DNA of 64,000 nt from assembly GCF_011044155.1 (NCBI RefSeq), contig NZ_CP049056.1:3662001-3726000 (forward strand), written 5' to 3'. This stretch comes from Pikeienuella piscinae. Lineage in GTDB: Bacteria > Pseudomonadota > Alphaproteobacteria > Rhodobacterales > Rhodobacteraceae. Below are positions 8,375 through 16,057 of the stretch, one piece after another. The notes under the pieces were generated by a model that saw only the letters and a list, made by a program, of their open reading frames with translations, had not been told where the DNA came from and searched no databases. Positions within the stretch are counted from its first letter, which is position 1. Each line of letters opens with the position of its first letter. The position numbers and the translations under genes are program-made.

Positions 8375-8475
8375 GGGTTTCTCTCCTATGCCCGTGCGAG
8401 ATCATGACGCCGGCGGGATGGAAAAGGCTTTCAATCGTACCTTCGAGATGGCTGAATGCGGGGAAATCGTTCGAG

Positions 8476-8955
8476 ATGGAGCGGATGAGCGAAGAAATTT
8501 CCCTCGATATCGCGGATCGCGCGATTCTCGATCTTCTTCAGCGCGATTCCGGCGCGACGCTCGATCGGCTATCCGAGGTCGCGCACGTCTCATCCGCTTC
8601 CGCATGGCGGCGGGTGAAGGCGCTGGAGGCGGCGGGGGTGATCACCGCCCGCGTCGCGCTGGTGAATCCGGCGAAGGTGGAGCGGAGGCTCTGTGTTTTC
8701 GCAGATGTCTCGCTGCACGACCACGATGACAAGAAACGCACGGCGTTCGAGCGTTTCATCGCCGCGGCGGACGAGGTGATGGAATGTCATTCGACCGCGG
8801 GCGGGCGCGACTATCTGCTGAAGATCCGCGTGCGCGACGTCGCCGCCTACGAAGCATTCCTGATGGAGCGCCTTCTCGCCCACCCCTCGGTCGCGTCGGC
8901 GGTCAGTTCGTTTTCGTTGCGCGAACTGAAGTTCACGACGGCGCTGCCGATCTGA
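8476..8955 (+). CDS. Lrp/AsnC-family transcriptional regulator
   Basis: The protein is 159 residues from the ATG at 8476 (an ATG at 8485 is equally possible; GGAG lies just upstream of it). It starts with a helix-turn-helix, LDIADRAILDLLQRDSGATL followed by EVAHVSSASAWRRVKALEAAG, and ends with a RAM/ligand domain containing ECHSTAGGRDYLLKIRV. This is the standard Lrp/AsnC architecture. It is divergent from phhA, so it likely senses an aromatic amino acid and controls phhA; this is inferred from position. The more upstream reading frame overlaps the phhA start region and lacks coding character. Confidence 0.88.
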   Translation: MERMSEEISLDIADRAILDLLQRDSGATLDRLSEVAHVSSASAWRRVKALEAAGVITARVALVNPAKVERRLCVFADVSLHDHDDKKRTAFERFIAAADEVMECHSTAGGRDYLLKIRVRDVAAYEAFLMERLLAHPSVASAVSSFSLRELKFTTALPI

Positions 8956-8960
8956 GCCGT

Positions 8961-9443
8961 CTATTCGTTCCAGTGCGCCGCGATCATCTCATCGAGGAGC
9001 CTGAGCAGCCTGTCGATCCGTTCCGGGTCGGCGCGATCGTCGGCGAGCAGGCCGAGCCGGACGGCTTGGGCGATCGCGGCGTAATCGGTCGCCGCCGGGC
9101 TCGCCGGGTCGGCTTGCGCCGCGCGCAGCCGGGCGATGCGCGCAGCGTCCGCCGCCTCGACCTCGGACCGCGCCGCCGGCGCGGCCGCCGCCAGCCGCCG
9201 CATTCCCCGTTCGACCGCCCAGTCGTAGGGGCAGTGCGGTTTGTTCCCATCCGCAAGGCCGCGTCGCCACTCCGCCGCCAGCGCGGCGACGAAATCACCG
9301 TGGGTCGGGAAGTGATGGTAGAAGGAGCCGCGGGTCTTGCCGGCCCGCGCCGTCAGCGCCTCGACCGTAAGAGCCGCCGGCCCCGCCTCCGCGAGCGCCA
9401 GCCGCCCGAGCGCCAGCCAGTCCCGCCGAGAATACCGCGCCAT
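8961..9443 (-). CDS. TetR-family transcriptional regulator
   Basis: This 160-residue protein begins with a TetR helix-turn-helix: LALAEAGPAALTVEALTARA followed by GKTRGSFYHHFPTHGDFVAAL. The C-terminal ligand domain is short (about 100 residues) and unassigned. The regulator converges on the Lrp gene and is transcribed away from the ATP synthase cluster. A palindrome with flanking direct repeats lies 20-60 bp upstream of its start, most simply an autoregulatory operator. No obvious efflux or enzyme target is adjacent, so its regulon is unknown; the region upstream of atpI is within reach. Confidence 0.88.
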   Translation of the reverse strand: MARYSRRDWLALGRLALAEAGPAALTVEALTARAGKTRGSFYHHFPTHGDFVAALAAEWRRGLADGNKPHCPYDWAVERGMRRLAAAAPAARSEVEAADAARIARLRAAQADPASPAATDYAAIAQAVRLGLLADDRADPERIDRLLRLLDEMIAAHWNE

Positions 9444-9463
9444 TCAAGCGTCTCCGCCATCCA

Positions 9464-9502
9464 TTCATGCAATACAATACTGTATGGTATGGTTTCATGC
9501 AA
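9464..9502. promoter_or_regulatory. Palindromic operator with flanking direct repeats
   Basis: ATACAATACTGTATGGTAT (9472-9490) is a near-perfect inverted repeat (8 of 9 pairs broken only by one mismatch around the centre). It is flanked by two exact copies of TTCATGCAA at 9464-9472 and 9494-9502. It sits 20 bp upstream of the TetR start at 9443 and about 215 bp before atpI. Binding by that TetR protein is inferred. Confidence 0.65.
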
Positions 9503-9705
9503 GCCGTTCGCGATTCTCCGGTGCGTGCCGCCCAGGATGCTCCGCGGGCTGCGTTGTCGCGTCGCATCCGGAGAAAGTCATTTAGTATCAATAAGATAAA
9601 AGTTCTCAGCCGACCCAATTGCGGCATTGACGCCCGCGCCTTGCGGCGCCTATTGTCCGCGCAGCCTGACGGACCCTTCGCGGCGAGGAGAATTGGAGGC
9701 GGCGC

Positions 9706-10029
9706 ATGACACTGCGACCCCCCGACGACCCGCTGAAAGCGCTCGGCGCGAAGATCGATGCGGTTCGTGAGGCGCGCAAGCCGAAACCGGCGCCGCGGGG
9801 GGGCAAATACTCCGCCGCCGGTTATGGCTGGCGCATGACGATTGATCTCGTGACCGGCGTTCTCGTCGGCGCGGCGATGGGATGGGGCATCGACAGCCTT
9901 CTGGGCACGATGCCGCTCTTTCTCATCGTGATGGTGCTCTTCGGCTTCGCCGCCGGCGTCCGCGTGATGCTGAAATCCGCGGCGGAGTACGAGAAGGAAC
10001 ATGCGGGCCCGGAGCGGGACCCCGAGTGA
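9706..10029 (+). CDS. atpI: AtpI family protein of the F0F1 ATP synthase cluster
   Basis: This 107-residue protein opens the F0 cluster. It has a basic cytosolic N-terminus ([14 protein letters not shown]-like region), then two membrane segments: [20 protein letters not shown] and an [17 protein letters not shown] stretch. That is the AtpI family layout; AtpI assists assembly of the c ring in some bacteria and is dispensable. GGAGG lies 8 bases before the ATG. atpB starts 10 bases downstream. The AT-rich stretch at about 9580-9610 upstream could hold the promoter, but I cannot fix the boxes. Confidence 0.92.
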   Translation: MTLRPPDDPLKALGAKIDAVREARKPKPAPRGGKYSAAGYGWRMTIDLVTGVLVGAAMGWGIDSLLGTMPLFLIVMVLFGFAAGVRVMLKSAAEYEKEHAGPERDPE

Positions 10030-10039
10030 GAGGGTGAAG

Positions 10040-10798
10040 ATGGCGAGCGGACACGAGGGCGAGGTCGTCATCGACCCGATGCACCAGTTCGAGATCAAGC
10101 CGCTGTTCGGCGGCGATCTCGGCATGTTCTCGATTACCAATTCGACGCTCTGGATGGCGTTGGCGGTCATCTGCATCTCGGCGCTGCTGATCCTCAGTTC
10201 GCGCGGCCGACACCTGGTGCCGACCAGGATGCTTTCGATTTCGGAGGTGCTCTACGGTTTCATCCGGCAGATGTGCGTCGATGTGCTCGGGCAGGAGGGG
10301 CTGAAATTCTTCCCCTACATCTTCACGATCTTCATGTTCATCCTGTTCTCGAACCTGCTCGGCCTCATCCCCTACAGCTTCACCACCACTTCGCATGTCG
10401 CGGTGACCGGGGTCATGGCGCTCGCCGTCTTCCTGATTGTGATCATCATCGGCTTCGCCCGCCACGGGCTGAAGTTTCTCGGCCTCTTCTGGGTCACGAG
10501 CGCGCCCATGGCGCTGCGCCCGGCCCTGGCGCTGATCGAGATCATCTCCTTCTTCGTGCGTCCGCTCAGCCATTCGGTTCGACTTGCGGGCAACATGATG
10601 GCCGGTCACGCGGTGTTGAAAGTGTTCGCGGGGCTCGCCGCGATGATCGTCGCCGGCGGGCTCGGACCGCTCGCCATCCTGCCGATCGGCGCGATGGTCG
10701 GCATCTCCGCGCTGGAGCTGCTGGTCGCCGTGGTGCAGGCGTATATTTTCGCCATTCTCACCGCAATCTACCTGAACGACGCGCTTCACCTGCACTAA
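10040..10798 (+). CDS. atpB: ATP synthase F0 subunit a
   Basis: The protein is 252 residues from the ATG at 10040, preceded by GAGGGTGA. It is the proton-channel subunit a in the membrane. The family core is present: [19 protein letters not shown], then [20 protein letters not shown] followed by [12 protein letters not shown] with the essential arginine, and a C-terminal [17 protein letters not shown] with the conserved Gln and Tyr. Several hydrophobic segments match the five to six expected. An in-frame upstream start at 10001 exists but overlaps atpI and adds a non-conserved tail. It forms one cluster with atpI, atpE, b' and b. Confidence 0.95.
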   Translation: MASGHEGEVVIDPMHQFEIKPLFGGDLGMFSITNSTLWMALAVICISALLILSSRGRHLVPTRMLSISEVLYGFIRQMCVDVLGQEGLKFFPYIFTIFMFILFSNLLGLIPYSFTTTSHVAVTGVMALAVFLIVIIIGFARHGLKFLGLFWVTSAPMALRPALALIEIISFFVRPLSHSVRLAGNMMAGHAVLKVFAGLAAMIVAGGLGPLAILPIGAMVGISALELLVAVVQAYIFAILTAIYLNDALHLH

Positions 10799-10840
10799 AG
10801 CGGGCGGAACGCATGGGATCCATCCAGAGGAGACATCACG

Positions 10841-11080
10841 ATGGACGCTGAAGCTGCAACCCTTCTCGGCAAATATATCGGCGCCGGTCTCGCCTGCACC
10901 GCCATGGGCGGCGCCGGCGTAGGCATCGGCCATGTCGTCGGCAATTACCTCGCCGGCGCGCTCCGCAACCCGGCCGCGGCCGGCGGTCAGACCGCGACCA
11001 TGTTCCTCGGCATCGCCTTCGCCGAGGCGCTCGGCATCTTCGGGTTCCTGATCGCGCTTCTGCTGATGTTCGCCGTCTGA
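10841..11080 (+). CDS. atpE: ATP synthase F0 subunit c
   Basis: This 79-residue hairpin protein forms the rotor ring. Two hydrophobic helices flank the polar loop ALRNPAA (residues 40-46). The ion-binding carboxylate is Glu62 in [10 protein letters not shown], placed in the second helix. The first helix carries the glycine-rich [15 protein letters not shown] precedes the ATG. No clear sodium-site signature is seen, so proton coupling is likely. Length is typical for alphaproteobacteria. Confidence 0.97.
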   Translation: MDAEAATLLGKYIGAGLACTAMGGAGVGIGHVVGNYLAGALRNPAAAGGQTATMFLGIAFAEALGIFGFLIALLLMFAV

Positions 11081-11151
11081 GGACGGAACGACACGAACCG
11101 CAGTCCGCCGCGCGCCGTTTGGGCGCGCGGACCAGTGATCAGGAGGGCCGC

Positions 11152-11766
11152 ATGGGCCTTTTGTCGAAATCGGTCGCTTCGGTCTCAGGGCCGGCCTTCG
11201 GCGGCGCGCTTCTCGCTTTCCCCGCGCTCGCGGCGGAGGAGGGCGTCGAACTGCTGGACCCGGAGCACGGCGGCGGCGGCATGCCGCAGCTCAATCTGGA
11301 CAGCTACGCCAGCCAGATATTCTGGCTGGTGGTCTCGCTGGTCGTTCTGTTCCTGATCCTCAAGAACATCGCGCTGCCGCGCATCGCCGCCGGGCTTGAG
11401 GAGCGTTCCGACGCGATCGAGGACGACCTCGACCGCGCCGCCGAGTTCAGGAAAAAGGCGGAGGAGGCTGAGGCCGCCTACGACAGGGCGCTCGCCGACG
11501 CCCGCTCCAAAGCGCAGGAGATCGCGCAGAAGACCCGCGACGAAATCCAGGTCGAAGTCAACGCGGCCACCGCCAAGGCCGACGCCGAGATCGCCGCCCG
11601 CGCCGCCGAGGGTGAAAAGCGCATCGCCGAAATACGCGCCAGCGCAATGCAGGCGGTGGAGGAAGTTGCCGTCGACGCCGCCGAAGCGGTGATCGAATCC
11701 GTCGCGCCGCAGATGGCCGACGCCGAGGCGGCTCGCGCTGCCGTCGCCGAGATCGTGAAGGGATAA
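11152..11766 (+). CDS. atpF2: ATP synthase F0 subunit b'
   Basis: The protein is 204 residues from the ATG at 11152, which is preceded by an exact AGGAGG (11140-11145). After an N-terminal extension of about 50 residues, one membrane helix (SQIFWLVVSLVVLFLILKNI) leads into a long charged, Ala/Glu/Lys-rich coiled coil ending in VAEIVKG. This is the b' partner that dimerises with b to form the peripheral stalk in photosynthetic and related alphaproteobacteria. The N-terminal extension is longer than usual. It is followed four bases later by the b gene. Confidence 0.92.
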   Translation: MGLLSKSVASVSGPAFGGALLAFPALAAEEGVELLDPEHGGGGMPQLNLDSYASQIFWLVVSLVVLFLILKNIALPRIAAGLEERSDAIEDDLDRAAEFRKKAEEAEAAYDRALADARSKAQEIAQKTRDEIQVEVNAATAKADAEIAARAAEGEKRIAEIRASAMQAVEEVAVDAAEAVIESVAPQMADAEAARAAVAEIVKG

Positions 11767-11770
11767 GCGC

Positions 11771-12265
11771 ATGATGGGCTTTTTCGGGGACGCGAATCTC
11801 GTCGTTACGCTGTCGACGCTCCTTTTCGTTGCTTTGCTCGTCTATTTGAAGGTGCCGGGCAAGGTCGGGGCGATGCTTGATTCCCGCGCCGATCGGATCA
11901 GGCGCGAGCTGGACGACGCGAGGCGTCTGCGTGAAGAGGCGCAGACCCTCCTCGCCTCCTATGAACGCAAACACAAGGAGGTCGAGGCGCAGGCCGCCGA
12001 GATCGTCGAGCGGGCCCGCAACGAGGCGACCCGCGCCGCTGAACAGGGCAAAGCCGACCTGAAGGCCTCCATCGCCCGCCGGCTGAAGGCTGCCGAGGAC
12101 CAGATCGCTTCCGCCGAAGCTTCGGCGATGAAGGAGGTCCGTGACCGCGCCGTCACCGTCGCCATCAAGGCGGCCCGCGAGGTCATCGCGAAGAAGATGA
12201 CAGACAAGGCCGGAGCGGAGTGGATCGACGCCTCGATCAGGGATGTCAGCGCCAAGCTGCACTGA
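11771..12265 (+). CDS. atpF: ATP synthase F0 subunit b
   Basis: This 164-residue protein has an N-terminal membrane segment (NLVVTLSTLLFVALLVYL) followed by KVPGKVGAMLDSRADRIRRE and a long coiled coil ending with the delta-binding region. It is the second stalk subunit, pairing with b'. Two consecutive ATG codons (11771 and 11774) make the first residue uncertain. It ends the F0 cluster; the F1 genes are not in the window, in keeping with separate F0 and F1 operons in many alphaproteobacteria. A terminator-like hairpin follows. Confidence 0.93.
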   Translation: MMGFFGDANLVVTLSTLLFVALLVYLKVPGKVGAMLDSRADRIRRELDDARRLREEAQTLLASYERKHKEVEAQAAEIVERARNEATRAAEQGKADLKASIARRLKAAEDQIASAEASAMKEVRDRAVTVAIKAAREVIAKKMTDKAGAEWIDASIRDVSAKLH

Positions 12266-12289
12266 CTTCGTCCAACTCGATGAACGGAA

Positions 12290-12315
12290 AGGCCCTGCGG
12301 ATGCGGGGCTTTTTC
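12290..12315 (+). terminator. Probable terminator of the F0 cluster
   Basis: GGCCCTGC (12291-12298) pairs with GCGGGGCT (from 12303) around a four-base loop with one G-U pair, followed by five T residues. It lies about 25 bp after the atpF stop. Confidence 0.75.
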
Positions 12316-12461
12316 ATTTCTGGATACGACCCGACATGCGGCCGCGACGCTGACGCGGCGGGCTTCCACCGCGAATTTCTCCATAGCTTTTCGCCGATGA
12401 ACCGATCGCGGTCGGCGTCTCCTCCGGTTCGGGCGCGGCCGTAGTCGAACTCTCTGCGCTG

Positions 12462-12617
12462 TCAGCGGAAGGGGGGGAGGTCCGGGCGGAACGCCCTGTT
12501 CGCCGTCGCGACGATATCCTTTTGCCACGCGCCCGGGTGAAGGAAATACGGATCTGCCGCGAGGTAGCTCGCCCGGCGGCCGAAGCTTGTGATTCGCACG
12601 AAGCTCATTATAGTCAT
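12462..12617 (-). CDS. Small unknown protein divergent from the Cys4/patatin operon
   Basis: This 51-codon reading frame starts at an ATG (12617) with an exact GGAAGGAT ribosome site 5-6 bases upstream, which is the main reason to propose it. The peptide starts MTIMSFVRITSFGRRASYLA and ends in DLPPFR; it has no signal peptide or recognised motif. Its start is only 24 bp from the divergent GTG start at 12642, so there is no room for a promoter between them. Any promoter must lie inside the opposite gene. It could be a chance ORF. Confidence 0.35.
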   Translation of the reverse strand: MTIMSFVRITSFGRRASYLAADPYFLHPGAWQKDIVATANRAFRPDLPPFR

Positions 12618-12641
12618 GGTTATCCTTCCGGGAGGGATGCG

Positions 12642-13034
12642 GTGGATGGTGTCAGGGATTTCTGTGACGGCTGTCCGATGCTGGAACTCCACGCATTCAG
12701 TTCCGCCAGTCTGCGCCCGGTCGTCGCCCGCTACACCATAGAACGCCTGAACGCGCTGACCACAGGCGCGGGCAGGGCTGACGCCCCCCTTGCGAAGCCG
12801 CACAACGCGGGGAAAGACCAGTTCTGCGAGGTGTGCGCGTCGGTGTTTCTGAACAACGGCGACATTCGGCGCCATATCGTTACGATCAACCTCAATTCGA
12901 GCCGGATTCTCAAGTCACTCAGCGCTCAGGCGGCGAGTCTCTTGAACCTCCGCAAGCTGGGCTCCAGCGATGCGCTTGAGTTGGTTGAGCACTCGTCGAA
13001 GCTCGTCAATCTCCTGAACCGGAGCATGAAGTGA
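12642..13034 (+). CDS. Unknown four-cysteine protein coupled to a patatin phospholipase
   Basis: The GTG at 12642 has a strong GGGAGGGA site five bases upstream and gives 130 residues. This start includes FCDGC (about residues 7-11); an internal ATG at 12678 would lose it. A second pair, FCEVC, follows about 65 residues later, so a four-cysteine metal site is plausible. The C-terminal third is a run of Leu/Ser-rich amphipathic helix (SRILKSLSAQAASLLNLRKL and beyond). I recognise no family. The stop overlaps the GTG of the phospholipase by four bases (GTGA), so the two are translationally coupled and probably act together. By eye its codon use is less GC-biased than neighbours, which hints at transfer. 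Confidence 0.65.
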   Translation: MDGVRDFCDGCPMLELHAFSSASLRPVVARYTIERLNALTTGAGRADAPLAKPHNAGKDQFCEVCASVFLNNGDIRRHIVTINLNSSRILKSLSAQAASLLNLRKLGSSDALELVEHSSKLVNLLNRSMK

Positions 13035-14167
13035 GAGGCGCCTCGATCGAGGATCACAAGAACAGCGACTACGCCGTCGTCTTTTCTGGAGGCGGCGCGC
13101 TCGGGTCTTGGGAGGTGGGGTGCCTCAAGGCGGTGCTCGACTTTCATTCCGGTAAGCCGCCCTCCATCGTTACCGGCGCCTCCGCCGGCGCGCTCAACGC
13201 GGCCGGCCACCATCTCGGTCTCACGCCGGAGGAGATCGGCGCTTTCTGGGCCGGGCTGGCGCCCACGGACATCTTTACCGAGGCCATCGACTTCAAGGCG
13301 CTCGCCGCCAGAATCGCTGGTAGCCGCGCCCACGCGTTCATCATGGGCTTTTTCGGCGACGGGAACGACCAAGGCCTCGTCGAGGCCATACGTAATGCTT
13401 TCGAGGGTAAGAAAAGCATCTTCGACACCGCGCCGATGGAGGGGACGCTCGACCGTATATTCGCCGACGAAGCGCGCTCGGAGGCGTTCTCGAAGGCGAA
13501 GAGCACGCTGGTCGTCTCCACGACACGGCTGGCGGACGGCGAATCCGAACTTCTCTACCGGCTTAAGGGAAGGAAGCGGTCTCTGCCCGCATCAGCCCGA
13601 AAGGGCCGCTACGCCGACGCCTGGACACCGGTAAGAAGCATGACGATGCTGAAGCAGGGGCTGATGGGCACCGCCGCGCTGCCGATCCTCTTTCCACCGA
13701 TGGAGGGTCGTTTCGACGGCGGCGTACTTCTTAACCAGCCGATTGCGCCGGCGATTCTACTTGGCGCGCGCTTGATCTACGTATTCATCCCGAACGCCGA
13801 ATCATTCGGCCGAACGACCCATTTTTTCACGCTGGCGCAGACGCTGCTCTCCACTTGGCTGACCGCGAGCCTCGAAGCGCAGATCCGTCAGGTCGGCGCC
13901 AACAACAAGATTTACAGTGAGTTGATCCGCCGATTGAAAGGTGGCCCCAACGGGGCGATCGAGAAGCTCGAATCCCGCCTGGTGCGCCTTTGCGTGATTC
14001 GTCCACAAAGCGATCTGAACGTCGGTTTGCTGGATTTCGGCAAGAACGTCGACGACATGATCGCTGACGGGGAGACGCGGGCGAAACAGAAACTCGACAA
14101 TGAGTTCGACTTTCACGATTTCGAATCATGGGACGGTTTCATGGATCAGGACGGCCGGGTGCTATGA
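13031..14167 (+). CDS. Patatin-like phospholipase
   Basis: This 378-residue protein starts at a GTG overlapping the upstream gene and has no signal peptide. It carries all patatin elements: oxyanion loop SGGGALGSWEVG (residues 19-30), nucleophile GASAG with Ser51, and the catalytic aspartate in FDGG (Asp about 229). Patatins are acyl hydrolases of phospholipids; in bacteria they range from housekeeping lipases to toxins and to CapV-type defence effectors. There is no nucleotidyltransferase or other CBASS gene here. The C-terminal 130 residues are charged and unassigned. It is coupled to a four-cysteine protein of unknown function. Lipid hydrolysis is well supported by motifs; the role is unknown. 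Confidence 0.88.
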   Translation: MRGASIEDHKNSDYAVVFSGGGALGSWEVGCLKAVLDFHSGKPPSIVTGASAGALNAAGHHLGLTPEEIGAFWAGLAPTDIFTEAIDFKALAARIAGSRAHAFIMGFFGDGNDQGLVEAIRNAFEGKKSIFDTAPMEGTLDRIFADEARSEAFSKAKSTLVVSTTRLADGESELLYRLKGRKRSLPASARKGRYADAWTPVRSMTMLKQGLMGTAALPILFPPMEGRFDGGVLLNQPIAPAILLGARLIYVFIPNAESFGRTTHFFTLAQTLLSTWLTASLEAQIRQVGANNKIYSELIRRLKGGPNGAIEKLESRLVRLCVIRPQSDLNVGLLDFGKNVDDMIADGETRAKQKLDNEFDFHDFESWDGFMDQDGRVL

Positions 14168-14453
14168 CCGGCGGACCTTCGCCGCCGGCGCGGCGGCGCG
14201 GAGCGGCCCGAAGCGGCTGCGCCCCGCAGAGATAATCCGTCTCCTGAATTGCCGTCGCGCACCCTGCTGTCTGCTGTCGCTCAGAGGCTTTGCGCCACGA
14301 TCGCTATCGGGAGAGCACTCCGGGCGTGCGAGGGGTTGATGTTCGATTAGCGGAATCCGGACGCCACCGTCAGGCCAATGAGTTGGCGATCTTGGCGCGT
14401 GCGATGGCGCGCGCCGATTTGCCGCTTAGAGCGCCCTCACCCTTGCGCCTTTC
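14168..14453. other. Non-coding stretch between patatin and purH
   Basis: I see no credible gene, RNA or strong terminator here. Short open frames have no ribosome site and no recognisable product. The two flanking genes converge, so 3' ends of both transcripts should lie here. Confidence 0.5.
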
Positions 14454-16037
14454 TCAGTGCCGGAAGTGCCGCATGCCGGTGAAGACCATGGCGAGGCCGC
14501 GCTCATCCGCCGCCGCGATCACCTCTTCGTCGCGAAGCGAGCCGCCGGGTTGGATCACCGCCGTCGCCCCGGCTTCCGCCGCCGTGATCAAACCATCAGC
14601 GAAGGGAAAGAAGGCGTCGGAGGCGACGACCGCGCCCTCGACCGGGCTCGAAGCCAGCCCCAGCGCCCCGGCCATGTCTTCGCCCTTGCGCGCCGCGATC
14701 CTTGTCGAATCGACCCGGCTCATCTGCCCGGCGCCGACGCCGACCGTCGCGCCCGCCTTCGCGTAGATGATGGCGTTGGATTTCACATGTTTGGCGACGA
14801 TGCGGGCGAACAGCATGTCCTCGATCTCCGTTGACGAGGGCGCTCGCTTCGTCACGACCTTCAGATCAGCGGCGCCGATCGAGCCATTGTCGCGGTCCTG
14901 CACCAGGAACCCGCCCGCCACCTGCCGGAAGGCGAGCCCGGCCGCACCTGGGTCGGGCATCGCCTCCGTGGTCAGCAGCCGGAGGTTCTTCTTTCTTGCG
15001 AAGATCGCCTTCGCGGTGTCCGAGGCGCCGGGCGCGATCACCACCTCTGTCATGATTTCGGTGATCCGCGCCGCCGTTTCCTCGTCCAGCGGCTGGTTGA
15101 GCGCGACGATGCCGCCGAAGGCGGATGTCCTGTCACAGTCGAACGCGCGCCCATAGGCCTCCGCCAGCGACGCGCCCCGCGCCACGCCGCAAGGATTGGC
15201 GTGCTTGATGATGGCGCAGGCCGGCCCGCCCTCCGGAGCGAACTCCGCAACCAGTTCGAACGCCGCGTCGGTGTCGTTGATGTTGTTGTAGCTCAGGGCC
15301 TTGCCCTGATGCTGAACGGCGGTGGCGACGCCGGGCCGGGCCGGGCCGTCGGTGTAGAACGCCGCCGCCTGATGCGGGTTCTCGCCATAGCGCATGGTTT
15401 GACGCAGCGTCCCGGCGAAGACGCGCCGGCGCGGCGTCCCGGCTCCAATCGCGCCCGCCATCCAGTTCGAGACCGCCGCGTCATAGGCGGCGGTGCGGGC
15501 GTAGGCGATCTGCGCCAGCGCCTGGCGGAAGGCGAGCGACGGCCCGCCCGCTTCGATCTCCGCCAGCACCTGCTCGTAGTCCGCTGCGTCGACCACCACG
15601 GCGACATGCGCGTGATTCTTCGCCGCCGCGCGGATCATCGCGGGGCCGCCGATATCGATATTTTCGACGCAGTCCTCGTAGGCGCCTCCGGCCGCCACGG
15701 TGGCCTCGAACGGGTAGAGATTGACGACCAGCAGATCGATCGGCGCGATCCCGTGCGCCTCCATCGCCGCGACATGGCCTGCGTCGTTCCGAAGCGCCAG
15801 AAGCCCGCCATGCACCATCGGGTGCAACGTCTTCACCCGGCCGTCCATCATCTCCGGGAACCCGGTCAGTTCGGCGACGTCGCGCACCGCCAGCCCGGCC
15901 GCGCGCAGCGCCTTCGCCGTGCCGCCGGTGGAGATCAGTTCGATCCCCCGCGCCGCCAGCGCGGCGGCGAATTCGTTCAGACCGGTCTTGTCGGAGACGG
16001 AGATCAGCGCGCGCCGGATCGGCGTTCGTTCGGTCAT
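14454..16037 (-). CDS. purH: Bifunctional AICAR transformylase/IMP cyclohydrolase
   Basis: This 527-residue enzyme catalyses the last two steps of IMP synthesis. The N-terminal MGS-like domain begins [20 protein letters not shown] and contains [14 protein letters not shown]; the linker includes NLYPFEATV and [16 protein letters not shown]. The transformylase part shows [13 protein letters not shown] and [11 protein letters not shown], and ends with the conserved [10 protein letters not shown]. The start at 16037 matches the family; a longer frame is open upstream but is not conserved. It is the last gene of the htpX-rsmB-heparinase-like-purH run and lies 20 bp after the heparinase-like gene. 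Identification is secure. Confidence 0.97.
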   Translation of the reverse strand: MTERTPIRRALISVSDKTGLNEFAAALAARGIELISTGGTAKALRAAGLAVRDVAELTGFPEMMDGRVKTLHPMVHGGLLALRNDAGHVAAMEAHGIAPIDLLVVNLYPFEATVAAGGAYEDCVENIDIGGPAMIRAAAKNHAHVAVVVDAADYEQVLAEIEAGGPSLAFRQALAQIAYARTAAYDAAVSNWMAGAIGAGTPRRRVFAGTLRQTMRYGENPHQAAAFYTDGPARPGVATAVQHQGKALSYNNINDTDAAFELVAEFAPEGGPACAIIKHANPCGVARGASLAEAYGRAFDCDRTSAFGGIVALNQPLDEETAARITEIMTEVVIAPGASDTAKAIFARKKNLRLLTTEAMPDPGAAGLAFRQVAGGFLVQDRDNGSIGAADLKVVTKRAPSSTEIEDMLFARIVAKHVKSNAIIYAKAGATVGVGAGQMSRVDSTRIAARKGEDMAGALGLASSPVEGAVVASDAFFPFADGLITAAEAGATAVIQPGGSLRDEEVIAAADERGLAMVFTGMRHFRH

Positions 16038-16057
16038 GGGCGAGAGTCCTCTTCGGT

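Noticed and set aside
13031-14167. CBASS-type system with a CapV-like patatin effector
   Set aside because: No cyclic-oligonucleotide synthase, ubiquitin-like or HORMA partner is adjacent; the upstream gene is a small Cys4 protein with no nucleotidyltransferase motif.
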